From NCBI GenBank assembly GCA_027485075.1, contig JAIXRT010000082.1, positions 1-9,161 on the forward strand: 9,161 nt of DNA. Direction: 5' to 3'. A program made the translations under genes and the position numbers. How positions within the stretch are numbered: the stretch's first letter is position 1; the number at the start of each line of letters is the position of its first letter. The stretch is from Cytophagaceae bacterium. Lineage in GTDB: Bacteria > Bacteroidota > Bacteroidia > Cytophagales > Spirosomataceae. The notes beneath the pieces are model-generated. The model saw only the letters and a program-made list of their open reading frames with translations. It searched no databases and had not been told where the DNA came from. Shown one piece after another: positions 1 to 7,387 of this stretch.

Positions 1-220
1 AACCGGAACCGCCGACATCATAAGACCAAAATTTGTCGTTTGGCAATCCACGAATATCAAACTCATCCACCCAAATCGGCTTTTCCGTAAATGTGTAAAC
101 CTTAGGAGGGGCAGGAGGCGTGGGAACAAATGGTTGTGCAGGGGCCGGAGTTTCTGCTTGCGAACACGCAAAAGTTGCGACTAACGCAAAGCCACCAAAA
201 ATAGAAATCAATTTAGTCAT
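1..220 (-). CDS. GH16-family glycoside hydrolase lipoprotein, N-terminal part (cut by window edge)
   Basis: Seventy-three codons of a gene that runs off the left edge. The product starts MTKLISIFGG, has a short hydrophobic signal, then T-F-A-C (Cys19), which fits a lipoprotein signal with lipidation at Cys19. A Pro/Ala-rich linker follows (about residues 25-39), then WVDEFD (50-55), GLP (58-60) and WSYDVGGSG (65-73). This order matches the start of GH16 laminarinase/beta-glucanase domains, where W-x-D-E-F-D begins the domain and GG-x-G-W-G-N-N-E normally continues it. Family role: hydrolysis of beta-1,3 or mixed beta-glucans, here probably on the cell envelope. The catalytic ExDxxE motif lies outside the window, so activity and exact substrate cannot be judged. 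It is divergent from uvrB with 72 bases between the starts. Confidence 0.85.
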   Translation of the reverse strand, partial: MTKLISIFGGFALVATFACSQAETPAPAQPFVPTPPAPPKVYTFTEKPIWVDEFDIRGLPNDKFWSYDVGGSG

Positions 221-239
221 GATGAATTTTTTAAGTAGC

Positions 240-247
240 CAAAAATA
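240..247 (-). promoter_or_regulatory. Candidate -7 box for the GH16 gene
   Basis: On the minus strand this reads TATTTTTG, an exact match to the Bacteroidota -7 consensus TAnnTTTG, 20 bases upstream of the GH16 ATG. A start of transcription shortly downstream would leave a leader of about 12-15 bases. No clear TTTG -33 box is seen at the expected 19-23 base spacing, so this rests on one element in AT-rich DNA. Confidence 0.4.
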
Positions 248-280
248 AGTGGAAGTACACCATAAATCCTACCGATTATG

Positions 281-288
281 TACTTTTG
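281..288 (+). promoter_or_regulatory. Candidate -7 box for uvrB
   Basis: TACTTTTG is an exact match to TAnnTTTG and ends only 4 bases before the uvrB ATG. If it is used, transcription would begin at or next to the start codon and give a leaderless mRNA. No -33 TTTG is seen at the usual distance, so the match could be chance. Confidence 0.3.
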
Positions 289-292
289 ATGC

Positions 293-2314
293 ATGGAATT
301 TAAACTATCATCCTCCTATAAGCCCACTGGCGATCAGCCAAGTGCGATCAAACAATTAGTGGATGGTTTACAAAAAAACGAAAAATCTCAAACCTTACTT
401 GGAGTAACTGGATCCGGAAAGACGTTTACGATTGCGAATGTGATCCAACAAGTCAACCGTCCCACGTTAATTTTAAGTCATAACAAGACTCTTGCGGCCC
501 AATTATACGGGGAATTTAAGTCCTTCTTCCCCGAAAATGCCGTTGAATATTTCATCTCCTATTACGATTATTACCAACCGGAAGCGTTCATTGCGTCCAC
601 GGGCACGTACATCGAAAAAGATCTTTCGATTAATCAGGAGATTGAAAAATTGCGTTTGGCTACGACGGCAGCCTTAATGTCCGGTCGGCGAGACGTCATC
701 GTCATCGCCTCTGTTTCTTGTATATATGGTATGGGGAATCCCGATGAATATAAAAATTCCATCATGCGCATAGGTGTGGGGGAAACGATATCTCGCAATC
801 AATTTTTATTTCGCTTGGTTGAAATTCTATATGCCCGTACGGAAGGCGAGTTTTTACGCGGGACATTTCGGGTCAAAGGGGATACGGTCGATATCTTTTT
901 GGCCTATGCTGATTTTGGGTATCGCGTGATATTCTTTGGCGATGAGATTGAAGAAATTCACCGCATCGATCCATGGACGGGAAAGAAAATTTCAAAGGAA
1001 ACGATGGTGGCGATTTTCCCGGCCAACCTATTTGTGACGGGAAGAGAGACCTTAAATAATGCGATCTCGGATATTCAAGCGGATTTGGTGAATCAGATCT
1101 CCTATTTCGGAAGAGACGGCCGACTTCAAGAAGCAGAACGTATCAAACAGCGAACGGAATTTGATTTAGAGATGATGCGTGAACTGGGTTATTGTTCGGG
1201 CATCGAAAACTACTCGCGATATTTCGATCAACGCAAACCAGGTCAACGGCCCTTTTGCCTACTCGACTTTTTTCCAGAAGATTTCTTGATGGTTGTCGAT
1301 GAAAGCCATGCCTCAATGCCTCAAATTCGGGCTATGTATGGCGGCGACCGCTCACGGAAAGAATCTTTAGTTGAATATGGATTTCGCTTACCTTCTGCGA
1401 TGGATAATCGACCTTTAAAATTCCAAGAATTTGAAGACTTAGTAGGCCAAACCATATTCGTCTCAGCTACCCCTTCTGATTACGAATTACAATTGTCTGA
1501 AGGCGTTGTGGTGGAGCAAATTATTCGGCCAACGGGGCTTTTGGATCCATTGATTAATGTACGGCCAACTAAAAATCAGATTGATGATTTGATGGATGAG
1601 GTATATGATCGGATCAAAAAACAAGAGCGTACATTAATTACTACCCTAACAAAACGTATGGCGGAAGAACTTTCCAAATACATGGATCGGGTGGGAATCA
1701 AATGCCGCTACATACACTCAGAAATCAAGACGCTTGAGCGGGTGGAGATTTTGCGCGAATTACGGTTAGGGGTGATTGATGTTTTGGTGGGCGTTAACTT
1801 ATTGCGCGAGGGATTGGATTTGCCTGAAGTTTCTTTGGTGGCAATTATGGATGCGGATAAAGAAGGATTCTTGCGTGATATTCGGTCGTTAATACAAACG
1901 ATTGGTCGGGCGGCTCGGAATGAAAATGGTAAAGTAATCATGTATGCGGATCGGATGACGGGATCGATGGAGAAAGCGATTAATGAAACGAATCGCCGTC
2001 GAGAACGTCAGATGGCCTATAATACGGAACATGGCATTACGCCTAAAACCATTTGGCGAAGTCATGATGAAATCATGGAACAGACGTCAATTGCGGATAA
2101 AATGGCGAAGCCGATGAAGTCCTATGGCATTACACCAAAAGAAAGTTTACAAGCGGCAGATCCGCTTTTGGCCTATATGTCTAAACCAGAACTGAAGAAG
2201 CAAAAAGAATCTATCCAAAAAGAAATGGAACGCGCCGCGCGCGAGTTGGACTTTCCATTGGCGGCTAAATTCCGAGATGAACTACTGGCAATCGATAAAT
2301 TATTAGCTGTTTAA
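293..2314 (+). CDS. uvrB: UvrABC excinuclease subunit B
   Basis: Nucleotide excision repair helicase-like subunit: it receives damaged DNA from UvrA, verifies the lesion and recruits UvrC for dual incision in the cytoplasm. All landmarks are present in the 673 residues: N-terminal YKPTGDQP (9-16), Walker A GVTGSGKT (37-44), the damage-probing beta-hairpin region YDYYQPEAF to TYIEKD (91-110), DESH box (336-339), SATPSDYE (391-398), helicase motif V around [11 protein letters not shown] (502-512), motif [11 protein letters not shown] (535-543), and a C-terminal UVR coiled coil (about 633-664) that binds UvrC. Length is normal for the family. The ATG is supported because [11 protein letters not shown] aligns with the usual UvrB start; no strong Shine-Dalgarno sequence is visible. 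It is a single gene, and its last 4 bases overlap the convergent oxidoreductase gene. Confidence 0.98.
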   Translation: MEFKLSSSYKPTGDQPSAIKQLVDGLQKNEKSQTLLGVTGSGKTFTIANVIQQVNRPTLILSHNKTLAAQLYGEFKSFFPENAVEYFISYYDYYQPEAFIASTGTYIEKDLSINQEIEKLRLATTAALMSGRRDVIVIASVSCIYGMGNPDEYKNSIMRIGVGETISRNQFLFRLVEILYARTEGEFLRGTFRVKGDTVDIFLAYADFGYRVIFFGDEIEEIHRIDPWTGKKISKETMVAIFPANLFVTGRETLNNAISDIQADLVNQISYFGRDGRLQEAERIKQRTEFDLEMMRELGYCSGIENYSRYFDQRKPGQRPFCLLDFFPEDFLMVVDESHASMPQIRAMYGGDRSRKESLVEYGFRLPSAMDNRPLKFQEFEDLVGQTIFVSATPSDYELQLSEGVVVEQIIRPTGLLDPLINVRPTKNQIDDLMDEVYDRIKKQERTLITTLTKRMAEELSKYMDRVGIKCRYIHSEIKTLERVEILRELRLGVIDVLVGVNLLREGLDLPEVSLVAIMDADKEGFLRDIRSLIQTIGRAARNENGKVIMYADRMTGSMEKAINETNRRRERQMAYNTEHGITPKTIWRSHDEIMEQTSIADKMAKPMKSYGITPKESLQAADPLLAYMSKPELKKQKESIQKEMERAARELDFPLAAKFRDELLAIDKLLAV

Positions 2315-3777
2315 ATCTTCTTCGGAACAGCTCTACCTACCAACTTGTTTTCTGCACCACGGTCGCCTCCTTCATGGTATTCGGCGTCTTCGTTGACATC
2401 CCACAAATTATACACTTCCTTTCCTGCTACAATATTTTTAACAGCTAACATGGCTGTCATCATACTATGGTCTTGGTTATTGTACTTATGCATACCGTTA
2501 CGGCCGATCAAACTAAGACCCGAATAAGCGGCTAAGTCTTCGCGAATATTGGCCAAATGGTCTTTATATTCATGGTCATAAACCGGGTAAGCTTTAGGCT
2601 GACGCACCACATACCCATCTAGTACCGAACTAGGATCTGTTAGTCCAATTTGAGCTATTTCTTTTTTGCCAAGGGCAATCAATGTTTCATCTGAGCTATC
2701 CCAAAGGCCATCACCTTCAAAGCAAAAATACTCAAGACCGTAGCAGGCCATCGTTGGATCGGGCACCATGTATGGACTCCAAGATTTGAAGTTTTGGATA
2801 CGACCTACTTGTACACTTGGATCGTGAATATAGATCCAATTATCTGTAAAGGCATCTTTATCACGGCAGATTAGTACGACAGTTAAGAAATCCCGATAGG
2901 CTAATTTAGAAGCAGCCTCTAAAGATTTAGCTGGCATTTGGGGTAAAATATTGGGTATCAACTCGCGCATAGGAGCTGTAGACAAAACGTGAGAGAAATC
3001 ACCGACCTTTTTACCATCGCTTGTATGCACTTGCCAAGTATCATTTGTCTTTTCGATTTTTTGCACGCCGGTGTTCATCGTTATTTCAACACCCATGGCT
3101 TTACTTTTCTCAGCGCAAACTTCCCACATACGCCCAGGGCCAGTTTTGGGGTAACGAAAAGAATCAATCAACGTTTTGATTAAAGCATCACCTTTCTTTT
3201 TCTTGTTTTGACTGGCAAATAATGCGTTCCAAATAGCACTGCTTAAAGAAAGTCCTTTGATTCGTTGCGCTGCCCAATCTGCTGAAATTTGGTTACAAGG
3301 AATACCCCAAACCTTCTCAGTATACGTCTTAAAAAAGATATTAAATAGTCTTTTACCAAATTGGTTTGTCACCCAATCTTCAAAATTTTGAGGATTCTTA
3401 ATTGGGAAAGCCTTAGCCTGCAAATAACTCAAAACACACAATATGCTTTCGAAAACGCCTAATTTGAATAGCGCCTCCATGGCAACAAGTGGGTATGAAA
3501 AGAAATTTTTATTATAAAAAATCCGAGAACTACGGGGGCGTTCGAGCAACTCATCGCCTAAGATTTCTGTCCAAAAATCTTCAACTTCCTGAGATTTTGA
3601 AAAAAATCGGTGTCCGCCGATATCAAAATGGTAGCCTTTGTATGATTCCGTACGAGAAATTCCACCTACGTAGGTAGGATCCTTCTCAAAAACTTGAACG
3701 GGAATACCACTTTTTCCTAAAAGGTAAGCCGCAGTTAAACCAGCTGGGCCCGCCCCGATAATCGCTACTTTTTTCAT
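2311..3777 (-). CDS. FAD-dependent oxidoreductase, amine oxidase / UDP-galactopyranose mutase-like
   Basis: 488 residues. The N-terminus is a Rossmann FAD-binding fold: [10 protein letters not shown] (4-13, GxGxxG) and a acidic residue at the end of strand 2 (VFEKD, Glu31), followed by GGISRTE (38-44) and FDIGGHRFF (51-59), typical of the NAD_binding_8/amino-oxidase group. TEKVWGIP (153-160) and the C-terminal [17 protein letters not shown] (423-439), the usual second flavin-contact segment, are also present. No signal peptide or membrane helix is evident, so it is probably cytoplasmic. Relatives are often named UDP-galactopyranose mutase or protoporphyrinogen oxidase and occur in surface-polysaccharide loci. 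It is about 100 residues longer than true Glf, so I give neither name. Substrate unknown. It is convergent with uvrB (4-base overlap) and lies 106 bases downstream of the sterol desaturase gene on the same strand. Confidence 0.8.
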   Translation of the reverse strand: MKKVAIIGAGPAGLTAAYLLGKSGIPVQVFEKDPTYVGGISRTESYKGYHFDIGGHRFFSKSQEVEDFWTEILGDELLERPRSSRIFYNKNFFSYPLVAMEALFKLGVFESILCVLSYLQAKAFPIKNPQNFEDWVTNQFGKRLFNIFFKTYTEKVWGIPCNQISADWAAQRIKGLSLSSAIWNALFASQNKKKKGDALIKTLIDSFRYPKTGPGRMWEVCAEKSKAMGVEITMNTGVQKIEKTNDTWQVHTSDGKKVGDFSHVLSTAPMRELIPNILPQMPAKSLEAASKLAYRDFLTVVLICRDKDAFTDNWIYIHDPSVQVGRIQNFKSWSPYMVPDPTMACYGLEYFCFEGDGLWDSSDETLIALGKKEIAQIGLTDPSSVLDGYVVRQPKAYPVYDHEYKDHLANIREDLAAYSGLSLIGRNGMHKYNNQDHSMMTAMLAVKNIVAGKEVYNLWDVNEDAEYHEGGDRGAENKLVGRAVPKKI

Positions 3778-3808
3778 TCTAAAATCAATGAATTTGCAAA
3801 CAAGACTA

Positions 3809-3816
3809 CAAAAATA
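3809..3816 (-). promoter_or_regulatory. Candidate -7 box for the FAD oxidoreductase gene
   Basis: The minus strand reads TATTTTTG, an exact TAnnTTTG match, 31 bases upstream of the ATG; the predicted leader would be about 25 bases. No -33 TTTG was found at the expected spacing. If real, the oxidoreductase has its own promoter rather than depending on the upstream desaturase gene. Confidence 0.35.
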
Positions 3817-3883
3817 CCCTTTTTATTAGGGATTAAAAATCAGCACTGGAGGTTCTAAGGTGTAAAAATAGGGGTTTAATGGC

Positions 3884-4702
3884 TTAATCTGTCTTGATTG
3901 ATTTATTAAACGGGATGCCTAGTTGAAATTTTAAATCAGAATCATTTTTTAACGGTAATACATCGAGTCCGTATTGAATTTGATCTGTTCGCATGTCATG
4001 ATATGTGCCAAACATACGATCCCAAATCGAAAAAATATTGCCATAGTTTGTGTCGGTTTGAGGACGCACATAATGATGATGAATCTTGTGCATGTTAGGA
4101 GATACAATCAGCCAAGAGATCCCTCGATCCAACCAGGTAGGCAAGTTGATGTTCGCATGATTAAATTGGGATAACAAGGCGCTTGCACTTTGATAAACCA
4201 TCACAAGCCACATGGGAGCACCGCAAACAAAAATACCAAGGATAGCAAAAATCGCCCGAAATACACTCTCTCCGGGATGGTGACGATTTGCCGTGGTGGT
4301 ATCCACCATGGTATCCGCATGGTGAATCATGTGAAATTTCCACAAAACTTTGATTTTGTGTTCGATGAGGTGGATAAGATAGGCGCCAACAAGATCTAAC
4401 AGGAGTAGGCCAATAAGGGCAAAAAGCCACAAGGGCATTGGAAACCAGTACAGGACTCCAAATTGATTTGCAACAGCCCAGTCACTCGCCTTAACTAAAG
4501 CGAAAGCAAAGGCAAAATTGATAATAACAGTGGTAAGTGTAAATAAGAGGTTAATTTTCGCGTGTTTCCACTTGACATATTTGAATTGAACTAAGGGGAT
4601 AATCCCTTCAATAATCCAAAAAAATGCGATGCCGCCGGCTAAAATAAGGGCTCTATGTGAGCTAGGAATGGTATCGAAATAATGGGTCAATGATTCAAGC
4701 AT
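3884..4702 (-). CDS. Sterol desaturase / fatty acid hydroxylase superfamily membrane protein
   Basis: 272 residues with about four hydrophobic segments (near 18-38, 50-72, 90-112 and 148-175) and the histidine clusters that bind the di-iron centre of this superfamily: HLIEH (111-115), HMIHH (124-128), NRHHP (139-143) and HKIHH (205-209). These four boxes and the topology place it in the fatty-acid-hydroxylase/sterol-desaturase family (PF04116), integral membrane enzymes that use O2 to hydroxylate or desaturate lipids. The lipid substrate (sterol, carotenoid, fatty acid or other) cannot be read from the sequence. The ATG start fits the amphipathic N-terminus MLESLTHYF before the first helix. 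It is on the same strand as the oxidoreductase but 106 bases away, so co-transcription is possible and not shown; it is divergent from the GNAT gene. Confidence 0.9.
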   Translation of the reverse strand: MLESLTHYFDTIPSSHRALILAGGIAFFWIIEGIIPLVQFKYVKWKHAKINLLFTLTTVIINFAFAFALVKASDWAVANQFGVLYWFPMPLWLFALIGLLLLDLVGAYLIHLIEHKIKVLWKFHMIHHADTMVDTTTANRHHPGESVFRAIFAILGIFVCGAPMWLVMVYQSASALLSQFNHANINLPTWLDRGISWLIVSPNMHKIHHHYVRPQTDTNYGNIFSIWDRMFGTYHDMRTDQIQYGLDVLPLKNDSDLKFQLGIPFNKSIKTD

Positions 4703-4792
4703 AAGATGATAGAGGTAATTATTATCAATGTTAAAAATAAATTATGGAAGATGGGTAAATTTATACACAAAATTTCCTGCAACGTGTCGTTA

Positions 4793-4814
4793 CCGTGGTC
4801 TGCGCCCCTCGCCA
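4793..4814 (+). repeat. Possible decayed copy of the GGTCT-loop hairpin repeat
   Basis: This GC-rich patch stands out in an AT-rich divergent intergenic region. It reads CCGtGGTCTG, three variable bases, CCcTCGccA, resembling the elements at 6192-6216 and 8919-8943 (CCGGGGTCTnTAnCCTCGG) if one inserted base is allowed. It no longer folds into a good hairpin. The relationship is my inference from a weak match. Confidence 0.3.
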
Positions 4815-4852
4815 TGTGTAAACTAAAAGGTATCAAATAAGTTTTTAGATAA

Positions 4853-5335
4853 ATGCAAATCCTTCTAACAAATCGACTTCAATTGCGCCCAATCGATACA
4901 GATGATGCCGAATTTATGCTCAAACTGTTAAACTGCCCAGGCTTTATTCGCTTCATCGGAGATCGTCAAGTACGGACAATGGAATCATGTAAAGCCTACA
5001 TAGAAAACATGTTGGCTAACCCCGACATCACCTATTGGGTTATTCAATTGAACCAAAATGAAACCCCGGTAGGTGTAGTGACTTGGGTAAAACGTGATTT
5101 TTTACCTGTTCCTGATTTAGGCTATGCGTTACTGCCAGAATTTGAGGGAAATGGATACGCATTTGAAGCTAGTAAAGCGTGGCTAACCTATCAAAAGAAA
5201 GAAAATGAATCTGTTTTAGCTATTTGTCAAGCCGACAATAGCGCATCAATTAAGCTACTGAAAAAACTAGCGTTTGAATTGGAGTCAACCTTTGAGAAAG
5301 AAGGTCATTTAATGCACCGATATACCTATCAATGA
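4853..5335 (+). CDS. GNAT N-acetyltransferase, RimJ/RimL-like
   Basis: 160 residues, the usual length for a single-domain GNAT enzyme. The start TNRLQLRPIDTDDAE (6-20) is typical of the RimJ/RimL-type Acetyltransf_3 group. The core strand DLGYALLPEFEGNGYAFEA (88-106) precedes the acetyl-CoA pyrophosphate loop E-G-N-G-Y-A, and ADNSASIKLLKKLAFE (127-142) is the standard C-terminal motif with the conserved Asn129. Family role: acetyl transfer from acetyl-CoA to an amine, such as a protein N-terminus or small molecule; the acceptor here is unknown. Cytoplasmic, with no signal. It is a lone plus-strand gene, divergent from the desaturase, and overlaps the convergent DUF1684 gene by 7 bases. A near-match to the -7 box, TAAGTTTT, lies at 4838-4845. 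Confidence 0.9.
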   Translation: MQILLTNRLQLRPIDTDDAEFMLKLLNCPGFIRFIGDRQVRTMESCKAYIENMLANPDITYWVIQLNQNETPVGVVTWVKRDFLPVPDLGYALLPEFEGNGYAFEASKAWLTYQKKENESVLAICQADNSASIKLLKKLAFELESTFEKEGHLMHRYTYQ

Positions 5336-6165
5336 TGTCCATGAAACTGTTCTCCTGCACGAATAGCAATCGCTAATTTATTAGCTGGTGTAGGTAATGG
5401 ACAAGTCGCAAAAGGAGTAAATGCGCAAGGCGGATTAAATGCCTTATTGAAATCAATCACTACATTTCCATTTGAATCAGGCAATTTTGTATAAATAAAA
5501 CGTCCCGCTCCATAGGTCTCCACTTTATTCGTTTGATCCCCAAAAACAATAAAAAGTTCCTCTCCTTCTTGGATCGCCTCTAATGTATAGGGCTTGCCTT
5601 GAATCTTGAACTCAACTTTGCCGGGAGAATCTTCTTGATAAGAACGCCCCGTCACATCGATGATCGTGATTTTTCGCCCTTTCGTTGGGATAAATTTCCC
5701 CTGGAGGCGCCAGCTAGAATCTGTCTGAAAATGCGCTATTCCGGTGAACGCCTTTACATATTCGCCTTCCAAATCGCGTAATCTAATCGCGAATTTTTCA
5801 CCCCGTTTGATGACAAACCAACGAAGGGTTTGGTGGGCGACTATGACCGGTTTTTCAGCATAAGGATAAACCTGAAGGATGTCCTTTTTAGTTACATAAT
5901 AAACGTTTTCTCCTTTTTTAACCACCTGACCTAAAAAAGCATCCGCATGCTCGGCTGGAAATACAAAGTCGTTTTTCGCATCTCCACCGATGGTATTAAC
6001 CCCTTCTTGCAACCAAAAAAGTCCCGCTAAATTCAACCAACCATTTTCGGATTTCAAACTCTTCAAACGAGCCTGATGAAAAGCCTCAATTTCTTGTAGG
6101 TACGTGTCGCCCACCCGAAAACCGAGTAACATAAATCCCATTACCCAAAGTATCAAAATCCGCAT
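5329..6165 (-). CDS. Exported DUF1684 domain protein
   Basis: A DUF1684 (PF07920) protein of unknown biochemical function. I chose the ATG at 6165 (278 residues): the frame stays open to a TTG at 6189, but only the ATG gives a clean signal peptide (MRILILWVMGFMLLG) and the extra eight codons add nothing recognisable. Domain signatures in order are ENGWLNLAGLFWLQEG (about 40-55), RLRD (128-131), YGAGRF (218-223) and the hallmark FNPPCAFTPFATCPLP (243-258) with two Cys (247, 255). The tail ends HGHH. The signal has no Cys lipobox, so a soluble periplasmic or secreted protein is likely. It is monocistronic, convergent with GNAT (7-base overlap) and divergent from the haem-binding gene. Function should be left as unknown. 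Confidence 0.92.
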   Translation of the reverse strand: MRILILWVMGFMLLGFRVGDTYLQEIEAFHQARLKSLKSENGWLNLAGLFWLQEGVNTIGGDAKNDFVFPAEHADAFLGQVVKKGENVYYVTKKDILQVYPYAEKPVIVAHQTLRWFVIKRGEKFAIRLRDLEGEYVKAFTGIAHFQTDSSWRLQGKFIPTKGRKITIIDVTGRSYQEDSPGKVEFKIQGKPYTLEAIQEGEELFIVFGDQTNKVETYGAGRFIYTKLPDSNGNVVIDFNKAFNPPCAFTPFATCPLPTPANKLAIAIRAGEQFHGHH

Positions 6166-6191
6166 AAAAAATAGTTGAAAAGTGAACAATA

Positions 6192-6216
6192 CCGGGGTCT
6201 GTAACCTCGGGAGCGT
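6192..6216 (+). repeat. GC-rich hairpin with conserved GGTCT loop
   Basis: CCGGGGT (6192-6198) pairs with ACCTCGG (6204-6210), seven pairs including one G-U, around the loop CTGTA. The element matches 22 of 25 positions of the minus-strand sequence at 8943-8919, including loop bases that pairing alone would not conserve. It lies between two divergent genes, so it cannot be an ordinary terminator for either. Possible roles are a REP-like dispersed repeat or a promoter-region control element. Confidence 0.55.
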
Positions 6217-6264
6217 TTATCAAAAGTCGAAATTTTGTATGATATTTCACAAACCGCACCTCAT

Positions 6265-6284
6265 TTTATCAAAAACATGATAAA
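6265..6284. promoter_or_regulatory. Inverted repeat, possible operator
   Basis: TTTATCA (6265-6271) and TGATAAA (6278-6284) form perfect 7-base arms around a 6-base spacer, 25 bases before the haem-binding ATG. The left half plus AAA (TTTATCAAAA) also occurs at 6216-6225, 49 bases upstream. Symmetry and position suggest a dimeric regulator site; FNR/CRP-type sites have loosely similar halves. AT-rich DNA makes chance palindromes common. Confidence 0.3.
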
Positions 6285-6309
6285 TTGGAGCCTTAAACTT
6301 GTTAACCCT

Positions 6310-6810
6310 ATGAAAAAAATCGCACTAAGCCTTATCGGACTACTCATTATCATTCAATTCATCCATCCGGAACGAAATACAAGCAATGATAACACCTATG
6401 CCATTTCGAAGAAATACATCATTCCTGATCATGTGAATACGATTTTGACGAATGCATGTAATGACTGTCACACCAACCAATCCACATACCCGTGGTATGC
6501 TAACATTCAGCCAGTTGGCTTTTGGCTAGATCATCACATCGAAGAAGGCAAAGAACACTTGAACTTTTCAACCTTTTTGAAATTACCGATCGCAGTTCAA
6601 AATCATAAATTAGAAGAAGTTATCGAGACCGTGGAGGAAGGTGAAATGCCCATGCCATCGTATACGTATTTGGGGCTACATCCAAAAGCCAACTTAAGCG
6701 CTGAGGAAAAATCCCAATTAATTGCCTGGGCAAAAGCGCAAATGGATACGTTAAAAGCAACGTATCCAGCTGACAGCCTAAAGATGAAACCACGTCCGAA
6801 ACGTGACTAA
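6310..6810 (+). CDS. Membrane-anchored haem-binding domain protein (CxxCH)
   Basis: 166 residues from the ATG at 6310. It begins with a positive n-region and one hydrophobic segment (MKKIALSLIGLLIIIQFI, 1-18) that acts as a signal or anchor. The frame is open upstream to an ATG at 6277 and a TTG at 6235, but these would put about 11 or 25 residues before the signal, so 6310 is preferred. The haem site is CNDCH (50-54) followed by TYPWYANIQPVGFWLDHH (59-76), diagnostic of the Haem_bd family (PF14376). GEMPMPSY (111-118) offers Met residues as possible distal haem ligands. Likely a periplasmic c-type haem protein in electron transfer; its partner is unknown. Its stop overlaps the convergent PepSY gene by 4 bases. 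Confidence 0.88.
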   Translation: MKKIALSLIGLLIIIQFIHPERNTSNDNTYAISKKYIIPDHVNTILTNACNDCHTNQSTYPWYANIQPVGFWLDHHIEEGKEHLNFSTFLKLPIAVQNHKLEEVIETVEEGEMPMPSYTYLGLHPKANLSAEEKSQLIAWAKAQMDTLKATYPADSLKMKPRPKRD

Positions 6811-7385
6811 ATGAAATAAAATAAGGCGATAGCCCCTATTCCTACAACGAGCCAAAGCAACCCATTGGCTCGTTTTTTCTTGATAAATAACAAGAGAATC
6901 AACCCAGTTAGGGAAATTACCGTCATGAAAATGGCCGAAAAATCAATCACCCATTTCCAGCCCTGACCTGTATCTCTGCCTTTATGTAAATCATTTGCCC
7001 AGGCGATAACACCCAATGCACGCTCTGACAAATGAAAGGTCCCCTTCGCTCGATCTACAAACACATCTGCCGTGTAACCTGGACCTTGGAATGAAATCGA
7101 ACACTCAGTTTCGTCGATACGAAAATCATTTAACTGCCCCTTCACGTGGTATGAAGCGCGCAAGAACTCGACAATCTCCAATTTTTTGACCTGAGCTGTA
7201 TCTGCAGCATTTACCCAAGCTACATTAAGGCGGCCATCTGCCTCCTGCAGAACCTCTTGCTCTGGAAACCAATCCAAATGATTTAACGTCAATCCCGTCA
7301 CCGAGAAAAACAGCACAATCACAAAACTGAACATGGACAAATAGATGTGCAACCATCTCGACCATTCGGCAACTGTTCTTTTCAT
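6807..7385 (-). CDS. PepSY-associated transmembrane protein
   Basis: 192 residues. Membrane helices lie at about 17-37, 147-168 and 175-192, with a mostly extracytoplasmic domain (about 40-140) between the first two. WSRWLHIYLSMF (8-19), VTGLTLNH (29-36) and NDLHKGRDTG (131-140) are the conserved pieces of PepSY_TM-type proteins; His13, His36 and His134 are candidate haem ligands. Such proteins are associated with flavin or haem electron transfer and iron reduction across the membrane; the exact reaction here is not known. It is the second gene of an operon, starting 2 bases after the ApbE-DUF2271 stop, so translational coupling is likely. No (S/T)GA(S/T) flavinylation motif is seen. The 3' end overlaps the haem-binding gene. 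Confidence 0.85.
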   Translation of the reverse strand: MKRTVAEWSRWLHIYLSMFSFVIVLFFSVTGLTLNHLDWFPEQEVLQEADGRLNVAWVNAADTAQVKKLEIVEFLRASYHVKGQLNDFRIDETECSISFQGPGYTADVFVDRAKGTFHLSERALGVIAWANDLHKGRDTGQGWKWVIDFSAIFMTVISLTGLILLLFIKKKRANGLLWLVVGIGAIALFYFI

Positions 7386-7387
7386 AT

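Noticed and set aside
1708..1941. Antisense reading frame within uvrB
   Set aside because: Low-complexity Ser/Arg-rich translation with no recognisable domain, opposite a highly conserved helicase region; a shadow of uvrB.
2311..3777. Naming the oxidoreductase glf (UDP-galactopyranose mutase)
   Set aside because: The protein is much longer than Glf and shows the more general amine-oxidase pattern; only the superfamily is supported.
3816..3831. Short inverted repeat CCCT/AGGG on the minus strand followed by TATTTTTG, as a terminator for the desaturase gene
   Set aside because: Only four pairs with a 7-base loop, and the T-rich run is better explained as the -7 box of the next gene.
4161..4430. 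Second minus-strand frame inside the sterol desaturase gene
   Set aside because: Overlaps the His-box coding region in another frame, has no domain signature and no signs of its own start signals.
4703..4852. A small RNA or riboswitch in the 150-base divergent region
   Set aside because: Apart from the GC-rich patch at 4793-4814 there is no stable fold, no known riboswitch core and no clear promoter-terminator pair.
6824..6840. GGCGATAGCC after the haem-binding stop as a terminator
   Set aside because: Three-base stem with no T tract on the plus strand, and it lies within the coding end of the PepSY gene.
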